From Sutterella sp. AM11-39 (lineage in GTDB: Bacteria; Pseudomonadota; Gammaproteobacteria; Burkholderiales; Burkholderiaceae_F), in NCBI RefSeq assembly GCF_003472385.1, contig NZ_QRLV01000006.1, forward strand, positions 1-64,000: a stretch of DNA of 64,000 bases. The letters are read 5' to 3'. The position numbers and the translations under genes were made by a program. Position 1 is the first letter of the stretch. Each line of letters begins with the position of its first letter. The notes below the pieces were generated by a model that searched no databases, was not told the origin of the DNA, and was given only the letters and a program-made list of their open reading frames with translations. This document shows, piece after piece, positions 53,060 to 60,362 of this stretch.

Positions 53060-54346
53060 ATGCCCCAGGTTGTTCCCATTGCTTGGCTCAAAAAGGACCA
53101 GACCGTTCCCATTGGTCAATTGGTTCTTAGTGACGACTCCGGCCAGGGAGCGTCGATGGCTTTCCGCTACGACAAAGAATGGCTCTCGTTCGGTTTTCCT
53201 CTCGGCAGCGATCTTCCGTTGAGTCCGACGATTCATTACCCTTCGACCGACTCCATGGAAACCGATCCGGTGCTGGCAGCTCGAAGCGATGTCTTCGGGT
53301 TTTTTGCTGACCATGCTCCTGGAAAGTGGGTTGAGAAACTGATTCGGCAGGCGCATTTAAATGACCTCAAAATTGATTTTCTTGAGGGCACACCCGCGTC
53401 AACCGAAATATGGACGCACTCAGGACACGTTTTTGGGCGGTTTTCCTCCTTGGCGCTTCCCCTAACCCACGGATTTCACACGAAATTTTTGCCGCCAGTT
53501 CTTGAACTTGATGGGGGCGGCAAAATCTCTAAATCAGTCAAAAACCTGGGTTTAGCCATGCAGACACTGCATGCCGGAGCCTCGATTCGAGGTAAAGAGC
53601 TCGTGGAGATGCTGCTTTCGAGCGCCATGGAGCTTGGCGGCACCAATCCGAAATGCGTGGTGCGTCTGGGCAAGTCAGAAGACGAGTGGGTCGTTCGTCA
53701 CGCCTCTGCTCGTGAGCCTGTTAATTCCGCCTTGTGGATGGCAGTGACTCGGGAGCTTGCTCAGGCCTGCGGCGTCAAGGTGGTCGAGGGTAAGCTGATT
53801 GCGCCGAGACTCTATGCGGAACGCCGCTTTGACCGTGGCGACGACGGATCTCCCCTGCTTTGTTTGTCGGCCGCCTCGCTTGTCCGCCGTCAGATAACGC
53901 GCGAGAGGATTCTTCATCCGACCCCCAAGACCTATCTCGACATAGCCGACATTCTCAATCGGTGCGGTGCCGATCCGACAGCCGATTTGAGAGCTCTGTT
54001 CGCCCGACTGCTTTTCAATACGCTCACCGGCAATAACCGAGATCGGCTCGATCAGTTCTGGTTTACACCGACTGACCTCGGCTGGAAGCTTCTTCCGATG
54101 TACGCGCCTTGTGCACAGCTGCCTATTCTGTCGGCCAGGTTCCTCTCGACGCCACTCAAACCCGGTGTCAATGTCGCCGATCCCGACACGGCCATTTTGT
54201 TGTCGCGCTATTTCGGGGTGACCACCAAAGAGGCCAAGGCAATGCGGCTAGAATTCATGCAGGTTCTTTCCGAGTGGCAGCGTATCGCCGAAAAGGCAGG
54301 CGCTGATCTCCTTGAAATTCGTCAGATGCAGGGAGCGTTCGGTTAG
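53060..54346 (+). CDS. HipA-fold protein lacking kinase residues (predicted pseudokinase)
   Basis: The 428-aa product has a HipA N-terminal domain (IAWLKKDQTVPIGQLVLSDD) and the HipA kinase fold, recognisable by ELGGTNPKCVV (193-198 is the Gly-rich loop GGTNPK). However, the ATP-binding Lys of the WxxKF motif is Arg213 (WVVRHAS), the catalytic loop DDHxxN is replaced by RDRLDQ (327-332), and the metal-binding Asp of AYDL is Ala349 (MYAPC). Every residue needed for phosphotransfer in E. coli HipA is changed although the reading frame is intact. It is preceded by a HipB-like gene two bases upstream. It could be a regulator, decoy or antitoxin rather than a toxin. Confidence 0.82.
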   Translation: MPQVVPIAWLKKDQTVPIGQLVLSDDSGQGASMAFRYDKEWLSFGFPLGSDLPLSPTIHYPSTDSMETDPVLAARSDVFGFFADHAPGKWVEKLIRQAHLNDLKIDFLEGTPASTEIWTHSGHVFGRFSSLALPLTHGFHTKFLPPVLELDGGGKISKSVKNLGLAMQTLHAGASIRGKELVEMLLSSAMELGGTNPKCVVRLGKSEDEWVVRHASAREPVNSALWMAVTRELAQACGVKVVEGKLIAPRLYAERRFDRGDDGSPLLCLSAASLVRRQITRERILHPTPKTYLDIADILNRCGADPTADLRALFARLLFNTLTGNNRDRLDQFWFTPTDLGWKLLPMYAPCAQLPILSARFLSTPLKPGVNVADPDTAILLSRYFGVTTKEAKAMRLEFMQVLSEWQRIAEKAGADLLEIRQMQGAFG

Positions 54347-54355
54347 GTAAATATA

Positions 54356-54390
54356 TAGTATTTATTAAGCTACTACCTCAACAAATACTA
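54356..54390. repeat. TAGTATTT-N19-AAATACTA dyad, right copy
   Basis: Arms at 54356-54363 and 54383-54390 are identical to the left copy at 51581-51615, with the same 19-base spacer length; the spacer sequences differ. It follows the HipA-like gene and is next to TTTTGCTCTTT, so it may also serve as a terminator. Confidence 0.55.
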
Positions 54391-54414
54391 TTTTGCTCTT
54401 TCAGGCTAACGATT

Positions 54415-54831
54415 ATGGACATCAAAAAAGACAATGCGATGTATATGCAGATTGCGCAGATTGCTGCTAACCGCAGCTATGCTCAACGTTTAAAAGTCGG
54501 CTGCGTCATTGTCAAAAACAACTCCATCATCAGCTTCGGATGGAACGGCATGCCTACGGGATATGACAACTGCTGCGAGATCGAGGTCGACGGAAAATTG
54601 GTGACGCGCCCTGAAGTGCAGCACGCGGAATTGAACGCGATCAGCAAATTGGCCTACAACGGATATTCCAGTCACGGGGCGAGTATTTACATCACACACT
54701 CGCCCTGCATGCACTGCTCTCTTCTCATACAGAAGTGTGGTATCGAAGCGGTCTACTATCACGAGATCTACCGTGATGATTCCGGTCTGAAGTTCCTGCG
54801 TGCGGCCGGTATTCACGTCGAGCAGCTCTGA
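54415..54831 (+). CDS. Deoxycytidylate deaminase family protein
   Basis: The 138-aa product is a zinc-dependent cytidine/dCMP deaminase: HAELNAISKLAYNG (HAE motif, zinc ligand and catalytic Glu) and SPCMHCSLLIQKCGIEAVYY (PCxxC zinc ligands). The N-terminus MQIAQIAANRSYAQRLKVGCVIV is typical of the ComEB/dCMP deaminase family. It deaminates dCMP to dUMP for thymidylate synthesis, working alongside Dut in this window. It sits alone after the hipBA-like locus and the repeat, divergent in orientation from the hydrogenase. Confidence 0.87.
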   Translation: MDIKKDNAMYMQIAQIAANRSYAQRLKVGCVIVKNNSIISFGWNGMPTGYDNCCEIEVDGKLVTRPEVQHAELNAISKLAYNGYSSHGASIYITHSPCMHCSLLIQKCGIEAVYYHEIYRDDSGLKFLRAAGIHVEQL

Positions 54832-54854
54832 GCAGCTTTCCTTTATTTCATAAT

Positions 54855-54893
54855 AGGAAAAGGACGCCGTCCGAAGATCGGATTCGGCGTCCT
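54855..54893. terminator. Terminator between dCMP deaminase and hydrogenase genes
   Basis: AGGACGCCG (54861-54869) pairs perfectly with CGGCGTCCT (54885-54893). An A-run at its left edge gives a T-run on the minus strand, so it can end the hydrogenase transcript. Confidence 0.6.
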
Positions 54894-54918
54894 ATCGATT
54901 AACGGACTTTTTGTCCGC

Positions 54919-56712
54919 TTAGCCTAAGCGGACCTTTTCCCATATTTCTGCGATACCGGGATTGCGGCGCTTCTGCTGTCGATCCTTGTAGTTCGTGTGC
55001 AAAAGCGTTTCTGCTCGATGGCTCAAGGGTTTTTCCAGGAACTCATCGTAGAGACGAATCACATCGGGATTTCGGTGGCTCTGGCGGATCGGGCGATCGG
55101 CATCAATGCGGTAGATTGACTGCGTGCGAGCATCCATTTTGTCAAGATAGCTGTTCTTGGCGCGGATGGTACCGCCACCGTCAACACAACCGCCCGGGCA
55201 TGCCATCACTTCAATGAAGTGGTACTCGCACTTGCCTTCGCGAATCTCTTCAAGAATTTTTTCGACGTTGGCCAGACCGTGCACCACGGCAATCTTCACC
55301 TTGCCCTTTTCGCCAAGGTCAACCGTGCCTTCCTTCACCCACTGCTTGCCGCGGGCCGGTTCATAAACGACATGCCCGAGCTCCTTGCCGGTGACGACGT
55401 GGTAAACAGTACGAACGGCTGCTTCCATCACACCGCCTGTTACGCCGAAGATGGCGCCGGCGCCCGTGTTCTGCGACATGAAGGGGCTGTCGAATTCGCT
55501 TTCGGCAATTTGCAGCAGGTCAATCCCGTGACGGCGAAGCACGCGAGCAAACTCACGGACGGTAAGCACGAGATCGGTGTCAGGCATGCCATCGTTCTTG
55601 AGCTGACTGCGGGCGGCTTCGTCCTTCTTGGCCGTGCAGGGCATGATCGAGATAAAACGCAGCTTGTCCGGATTGATGCCGTGTTCGCGGGCAAACCAGG
55701 TCTTGGCGAGCGACCCGAAGATCGCTTGCGGCGAACGGGTGGTCGAGAGGTTCGGAATGATTTCCGGGTGCACTTTTTCGACAAAGTTCACCCAACCGGG
55801 GCAACAGCTTGTCATCATAGGCAGCGTTCCGCCGTCGTTCAGACGTTCGAGCAGTTCCGTGCCCTCTTCCATGATGGTGACGTCGGCTGCCCAGTTGATG
55901 TCGCAGACATAGTCGGCGCCGAGCTGCTTTAAAGCCGTCACAATGCGCTTTTCAAGGTTGGTGCCCGGAGCCGCCTGGAAGGCGTCGCCTAAGGTCACAC
56001 GCACGGCCGGGGCAAATGCCACGACGGTCTTGATTTCGGGGTCGGAGAACCAATCCAGTGCGACTTCGGTCTGATCTTTTTCACTCAGAGCGCCCGTCGG
56101 GCAAACAAGCGAACACTGTCCGCACTGCACGCATTTGGCGCTGTCGGCCCAGAGTTTGGCACCTGCAATGCCTACGCCGCATTCGTTGCCGATGTTGTCC
56201 ATCGTGAGAGCCGAAACACCCTGCACCTGGCGGCAAACTTCCACACAGCGGTAGCAGCGGATGCACTTGTTGGCATCGCGCACCAGGCCATTGGCCGACC
56301 AGTCCAGAGGGCGTTTTTCGGTAAAGCGGCCGTTGCAGCTGTTGTGCTGCAGGCCCACATAGAGTGCCACGTCCTGTAGCTCGCAGTTGCCGTGACGCGA
56401 GCAGCTCGCACAGTCCTGATCGTGATCGGAGAAGATCCAGGCAACCTGCCAGCGCTGCATTTCGCGGATGCGCTTGGTCCGGGTCTGCACGCGCATGCCG
56501 TTGGTAAGCGGCGTCGTGCAGGCCGTCACGATCTGACCGCGGCCTCGGTCGTCGGTTACTTCCACAAGGCATACGCGGCACGTGCCGGGCGTGTGGTTCA
56601 AGGGCAGATAGGCGCACAGTGTCGGGATGAAAATGCCAAGGCGCTTGGCGGCATGCAAAATGGTTTCGCCCTCTTGGAATTCGAATTCTTTGTCGTTGAT
56701 CCAGGCTTTCAT
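54919..56712 (-). CDS. [FeFe] hydrogenase catalytic subunit with full N-terminal Fe-S relay
   Basis: The 597-aa enzyme interconverts protons and H2. It has a [2Fe-2S] domain (Cys33, 45, 48, 65), the His-Cys [4Fe-4S] site (His97, Cys101, 104, 110), and two ferredoxin [4Fe-4S] clusters (CIRCYRCVEVC at 150-160, CVQCGQCSLVC at 194-204). The H-cluster motifs are L1 TSCCPGW (301-307, first Cys the proton relay), L2 MPCTAKK (357-363) and L3 EVMACPGGCVDGGG (501-514). The C-terminal HRAETLLHTNY is the small-subunit motif. GGGAG lies seven bases before the ATG. It lies 19 bases after the fusion diaphorase gene. No maturation genes (hydE, hydF, hydG) are in the window. [FeFe] hydrogenases are rare in betaproteobacteria, suggesting horizontal transfer. 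Confidence 0.93.
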   Translation of the reverse strand: MKAWINDKEFEFQEGETILHAAKRLGIFIPTLCAYLPLNHTPGTCRVCLVEVTDDRGRGQIVTACTTPLTNGMRVQTRTKRIREMQRWQVAWIFSDHDQDCASCSRHGNCELQDVALYVGLQHNSCNGRFTEKRPLDWSANGLVRDANKCIRCYRCVEVCRQVQGVSALTMDNIGNECGVGIAGAKLWADSAKCVQCGQCSLVCPTGALSEKDQTEVALDWFSDPEIKTVVAFAPAVRVTLGDAFQAAPGTNLEKRIVTALKQLGADYVCDINWAADVTIMEEGTELLERLNDGGTLPMMTSCCPGWVNFVEKVHPEIIPNLSTTRSPQAIFGSLAKTWFAREHGINPDKLRFISIMPCTAKKDEAARSQLKNDGMPDTDLVLTVREFARVLRRHGIDLLQIAESEFDSPFMSQNTGAGAIFGVTGGVMEAAVRTVYHVVTGKELGHVVYEPARGKQWVKEGTVDLGEKGKVKIAVVHGLANVEKILEEIREGKCEYHFIEVMACPGGCVDGGGTIRAKNSYLDKMDARTQSIYRIDADRPIRQSHRNPDVIRLYDEFLEKPLSHRAETLLHTNYKDRQQKRRNPGIAEIWEKVRLG

Positions 56713-56731
56713 TTTCTGTCTCCCTCGCCTT

Positions 56732-58732
56732 TTAGAACACCGAGCTCACGGTGCGCTTGTTGTTGTAGTTGCCGGGAATCGGACGGGGTGTCACGACCGC
56801 GTAGATGCGGTAGCAGCGCATGCAGCGCTGTGCTTCGAGTCGTGCTTGTTCGTCCGTAAACGTCAGATCAACTTCACAGAAGTTCTTTTCGCGATCCTGC
56901 ACGGAGATGTGCGGCACCTTCTGGCGGGCAGCCGTGCGAACCGGCGTGACGGGTTCAACGTCTTCCAGGAGCTTGCAGTCGCGGATGATTTCGCCCATGC
57001 GCGAGCGCGGGGTAAAGCCCACGGAGCCGCGCGAGAGGTATTCATCGATCGAGTAGGCGGCCTTTTCGCCTTGAGCAAGACCACCGATGAGCGTGGTGGG
57101 GCCGGTTGCGCAGTCACCGCCCGCAAACACGCCGGGACGCGTCGTGGCCAGAGCCGGCGTCACAGAAATGGTGCCCCAGCGGTTCAGAAGTACGCCGTCG
57201 GCTTCGCTGAAGACGTCGCGCTCGACTTTCTGACCGATGGCGGCGATGATCGTTGCGCACGAGAGATCGAATTCGCTGCCTTCGACGGCACGCACTCCGC
57301 GGCGGCCGCGGGCGTCTTTTTCAGTGAGTTCCATGCGGGTGAGTCGCACGCCGGTTACGCGGCCGTCTTCACCGTTAATCGCCGTCGGATTGGTGAGGAA
57401 ATGGAATTCAACGCCTTCGTCGATGGCTGCGTCGATTTCTTCCTGGTCGGCCGAAGCTTCGTTGCGGGTGCGGCGGTATACGACATGCACCTTGCCCGTG
57501 GCAATGCGGCGGGCCGAACGGCAGCAGTCCATGGCGACGTTGCCGCAGCCGACGACCACCACGTCGCCTTCGAGCGTCGGAGTCTTGCCTTCGGACAGTT
57601 GTGTTTCAACGTTCAAAAGGAAGTCAATGCCGTTTTGGTAGCCGCAAAGAGAGCGATTTTCGCCGGGCAGCCCCAGATAGGCGCCTTCGGCGCAGCCGAT
57701 GCCAAGGAAGACGGCGGCGTACCCCTCTTCGAAGAGGCTTGAGACGGAGAAGTCCTTTCCCAAGCGCTTGCCGTAATGCCAGACGCCGCCGAGCTCGGTG
57801 ATGGCATCCGTTTCCTGTTGCAGCAAGCCCTTGGGCAGACGATACGGCGGAATGCCGCGCAAAGCCATGCCGCCCGCCTTGGTGTCTTTGTCATAGATGT
57901 CGACCGGATATCCCATCAAGAGCAGGTGGTAAGCGCAGTTCAAGCCGGCCGGCCCCGCACCCACAACGGCTACGCGAGCCTTGCTGCGATCGACAGTAGG
58001 TTTCATGCCGTTAAAGAGTTCGTGAATCGGCACGCCCGTGTTGTCGCTTACCCAACGCTTGATGTCGCGGATGGCGATCGGCTTGTCGACTTCGTTGCGG
58101 CGGCAGGCCGCTTCGCAGGGACGCACGCATACGCGTCCGCATGTGGCTACCAGCGGATAGTGATTGAGCAAAACTCCCGCGGCAAGTTCCGGATGGCCGT
58201 CGCGTACGTAGTCGATATAGCGAGGAACATTGACGTGAGCCGGGCACGCTTCAATGCACTTGGCGGTAATCGTGACGAACATGTCGCCGCGCATGGGTTC
58301 GGCCGTTTCAAAGAGACGTTCGCGGAAATGCTTCATGGCGCCCACGAAAGCGGCCGGAGCCGTGCGGCCGATGCCGCAGAGGCTCGTGAGCATCATTTGC
58401 TCGGCCGATTCATAGATGTGATCCCAGTCGACAGCAGCTCCTCTGCCCTCGACCAGATCGCGCAGAGCAAGTTCAATGAGGCGTGAGCCTGTGCGGCATG
58501 GCGTGCATCGGCCGCAGGAAGCCTCGGAAACTTTTTCGTAGTAGCCAAGCAGGACTCCCGCCAGACTGACGGAATCGTCGAACACCAGAAAGCCGGCGTT
58601 GCCGATGACGACGTCAATCGGATTGCCGGGATTGAAGTTTTTCAGGGCCTTGAGGTCAAGGCCTTCCGGGGCCTTGTCGTCGCCCAGCGTGTTGTCGTAC
58701 TTGATCCCGTTCCATACGCCATAGCGGATCAT
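56732..58732 (-). CDS. Hydrogenase-associated NuoF-C-terminal/GltD-like fusion flavoprotein
   Basis: The 666-aa product (ATG at 58732, AGGAG eight bases upstream) has three parts. Residues 40-145 resemble the C-terminal [4Fe-4S] domain of NuoF/HydB (ASCGRCTPCR, Cys73, 76, 79, and Cys119 in SLCGIG), but the NuoF NADH/FMN-binding domain is absent. Residues about 155-230 are the N-terminal Fe-S domain of GltD/NfnB-type proteins (Cys159, 163, 198, 202, 206, 210). Then comes a two-dinucleotide FAD/NAD(P) module (VAVVGAGPAGLNCAYHLL, VVVVGCGNVAMDCCRSARR). The C-terminus carries CMRCY. It should pass electrons between NAD(P)H and the hydrogenase with FAD in place of FMN. Bifurcation is possible but not shown. 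Confidence 0.85.
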   Translation of the reverse strand: MIRYGVWNGIKYDNTLGDDKAPEGLDLKALKNFNPGNPIDVVIGNAGFLVFDDSVSLAGVLLGYYEKVSEASCGRCTPCRTGSRLIELALRDLVEGRGAAVDWDHIYESAEQMMLTSLCGIGRTAPAAFVGAMKHFRERLFETAEPMRGDMFVTITAKCIEACPAHVNVPRYIDYVRDGHPELAAGVLLNHYPLVATCGRVCVRPCEAACRRNEVDKPIAIRDIKRWVSDNTGVPIHELFNGMKPTVDRSKARVAVVGAGPAGLNCAYHLLLMGYPVDIYDKDTKAGGMALRGIPPYRLPKGLLQQETDAITELGGVWHYGKRLGKDFSVSSLFEEGYAAVFLGIGCAEGAYLGLPGENRSLCGYQNGIDFLLNVETQLSEGKTPTLEGDVVVVGCGNVAMDCCRSARRIATGKVHVVYRRTRNEASADQEEIDAAIDEGVEFHFLTNPTAINGEDGRVTGVRLTRMELTEKDARGRRGVRAVEGSEFDLSCATIIAAIGQKVERDVFSEADGVLLNRWGTISVTPALATTRPGVFAGGDCATGPTTLIGGLAQGEKAAYSIDEYLSRGSVGFTPRSRMGEIIRDCKLLEDVEPVTPVRTAARQKVPHISVQDREKNFCEVDLTFTDEQARLEAQRCMRCYRIYAVVTPRPIPGNYNNKRTVSSVF

Positions 58733-59062
58733 TTGTTTCTCTCCTGTAGCAGAACGTTCGTCTTGCGGTGGGGATGCGTCGGCGTCAACCTGTCTGAAAT
58801 CTTCTTTTTGGTATCTGCAGTTGCGCGCCTTCAACGAATTGGCTCGAAAAGATTGGCAAATTGTACTGAAATCGGGCTCGGGGAAAAGATTGCTTTTCCG
58901 TGTCGCTTGCCATCGTGTCGGCCGTTATTCGTTCGTCTGAGATTATAGGTGTATTACTATTTTCAATCAAATAACTATTATTTTTAAATTTTGATAGATG
59001 GGCTGTTATGTTGGGACGATTGGCTGATGCGGCAGATGGCTCCGATATGTCACAATCTCTAT
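58733..59062. other. Divergent region between hydrogenase operon and phosphopantetheinyl transferase-like gene
   Basis: About 330 bases with the hydrogenase promoter (next entry), a ~200-base leader of the hydrogenase operon and AT-rich sequence. A weak FNR-like half-site overlaps the promoter -35 (TTGATT). No gene is seen. Confidence 0.5.
58942..58970 (-). promoter_or_regulatory. Sigma-70-type promoter of the hydrogenase operon
   Basis: On the minus strand TTGATT (58970-58965) and TATAAT (58947-58942) are separated by exactly 17 bases. It is 210 bases before the fusion-protein start, giving a long leader. This is the best promoter match in the window. Confidence 0.65.
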
Positions 59063-59764
59063 ATGACCTCACGCAATGCTCTAAATACACCTGCAACGCT
59101 GCGTCTGGCTATGGCTCCTCGCGCCGAATCGTTGCCCGGCGATCGTCTGATGAGGAACATCAGCGCAGAGGCCGCCTTGCGCGCCACGACATTTCTGAGC
59201 CACAAACGGCGTCTGGAATTTCTTTGGGCTCGCGTGCTTTTGGCCAAGCTCCTGGAAACCGAGCCCGATGCGGCTGTTGTCGAAACTCCACCCCGCTCTC
59301 CGCGCATTGTGGGAGCAAGTTTCGGACAGACTTCCATTTCGCACACCAAGACCTGGATCGGTGCGGCGGTAAGTTCTGTTCCCGTCGGTATTGACCTTGA
59401 AGTGATGCAGCGCTCCCGAGTGAGCGAAGCGATTTTTACCCGCCTTTTTGACAAGCGTCATTGGGATGCTGCCGAGGACCATGTTACCGACTTCTATTGC
59501 TTCTTCGGCATGTACGAGTCGGCCGTGAAAATGAACGTGCCGTTTTGCTCGGCGTGCGACTGCCCCTACGTCGGACATTCCGAGTTGAGTGCAGCGGCGG
59601 TGTGTTTCTTTACCGACGGCGAGACGCTTTTGACTGTCGTCACCGAAGAGCCCGTGCGGATTGAAATCTGTCAGTATGAAGTGAGCGCAGACGCGCAGGA
59701 GCTCATTGTGTCCGAAGCGCAGTTGTTTGAACCGATAGATGGTCCCGCCTGTCTGCGGCTCTGA
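59063..59764 (+). CDS. 4'-phosphopantetheinyl transferase superfamily protein
   Basis: The 233-aa product (start MTSRNALNTP, chosen as the best ATG; the frame opens at 58991) shows the superfamily motifs: the middle SISHTKTWIGAAVSSVPVGIDLEVMQ (GIDLE, Mg ligands) and FYCFFGMYESAVKMN (the WxxKEAxxK-like motif with Glu and Lys). The N-terminal RRLEFLWARVLLAKLL is the usual arginine-rich helix. Such enzymes attach phosphopantetheine to carrier proteins. There is no adjacent synthase or carrier gene, so its target is unknown; it may serve the acyl carrier protein. No Shine-Dalgarno sequence is clear at this start. Confidence 0.72.
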   Translation: MTSRNALNTPATLRLAMAPRAESLPGDRLMRNISAEAALRATTFLSHKRRLEFLWARVLLAKLLETEPDAAVVETPPRSPRIVGASFGQTSISHTKTWIGAAVSSVPVGIDLEVMQRSRVSEAIFTRLFDKRHWDAAEDHVTDFYCFFGMYESAVKMNVPFCSACDCPYVGHSELSAAAVCFFTDGETLLTVVTEEPVRIEICQYEVSADAQELIVSEAQLFEPIDGPACLRL

Positions 59765-59777
59765 AATTTCCTTCAAG

Positions 59778-59812
59778 AAAAAAAGCCTGTCGGCGATGTG
59801 ACAGGCTTTTTT
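59778..59812. terminator. Bidirectional terminator
   Basis: AAAAAAGCCTGTC pairs with GACAGGCTTTTTT over an eight-base loop, between convergent genes. Confidence 0.8.
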
Positions 59813-59834
59813 GATCTCGGCAACCGACGATCGG

Positions 59835-60308
59835 TTATTTGCGCTTTTTGCGGCCGACCTTGACTTCTTCGATCTTGCCGGACTTAAAGGCGAGTTCGCG
59901 CCAGTTCTTGCGGGCAAAGATGAGTATGCCGTAGACGACCAAAGCGATACCCAGGCCCAGTAATGTGGCCGTTAGGAATGACTTCTGGTAGAAGATGACC
60001 GAGGTTACCATGCCGACGATCACGGCGACGACTTCGGGCCAACCCATGCCGGGTTTGCGCTTTTCCAGACCAAAGTCGGCGTTGGAGAATTCTTCGAGCG
60101 AAATCACACGTGTGCCCGGTGCCGGATCTTCCGAGACTTCACCGTGCTTTTCGGGCATCTTCATGCCGCGCTGGGCATAAACGCGCTGAATGGCGGCAAA
60201 CTGGCTTTCGGTCAGAGGTTCCTGAACGCGCTTGCGCAGTTCTTCGTTCGTCAGTTGATTGAATTCGCCGGCTGCGGCGCGAATGGCGCGTTTTGTGGAT
60301 TGGGCCAT
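59835..60308 (-). CDS. Unknown two-span membrane protein downstream of ispDF
   Basis: The 157-aa product has a ~90-residue cytoplasmic N-terminal region with acidic and basic clusters (KRAIRAAAGEFNQLTNEELRKRVQEPL), two transmembrane helices (VVAVIVGMVTSVIFY and TATLLGLGIALVVYGILIFA) and a Lys/Arg-rich tail (KVGRKKRK). It is 54 bases after ispDF on the same strand, so it is probably cotranscribed. No family is recognised. Its layout (soluble region plus helical hairpin) recalls the 139-aa protein in the coaBC-dut operon. Confidence 0.7.
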   Translation of the reverse strand: MAQSTKRAIRAAAGEFNQLTNEELRKRVQEPLTESQFAAIQRVYAQRGMKMPEKHGEVSEDPAPGTRVISLEEFSNADFGLEKRKPGMGWPEVVAVIVGMVTSVIFYQKSFLTATLLGLGIALVVYGILIFARKNWRELAFKSGKIEEVKVGRKKRK

Positions 60309-60362
60309 GACGTTGTTCCAGTACGAGATCTTGAATGGATGTTTCGCGGTAGACGCGGGATT

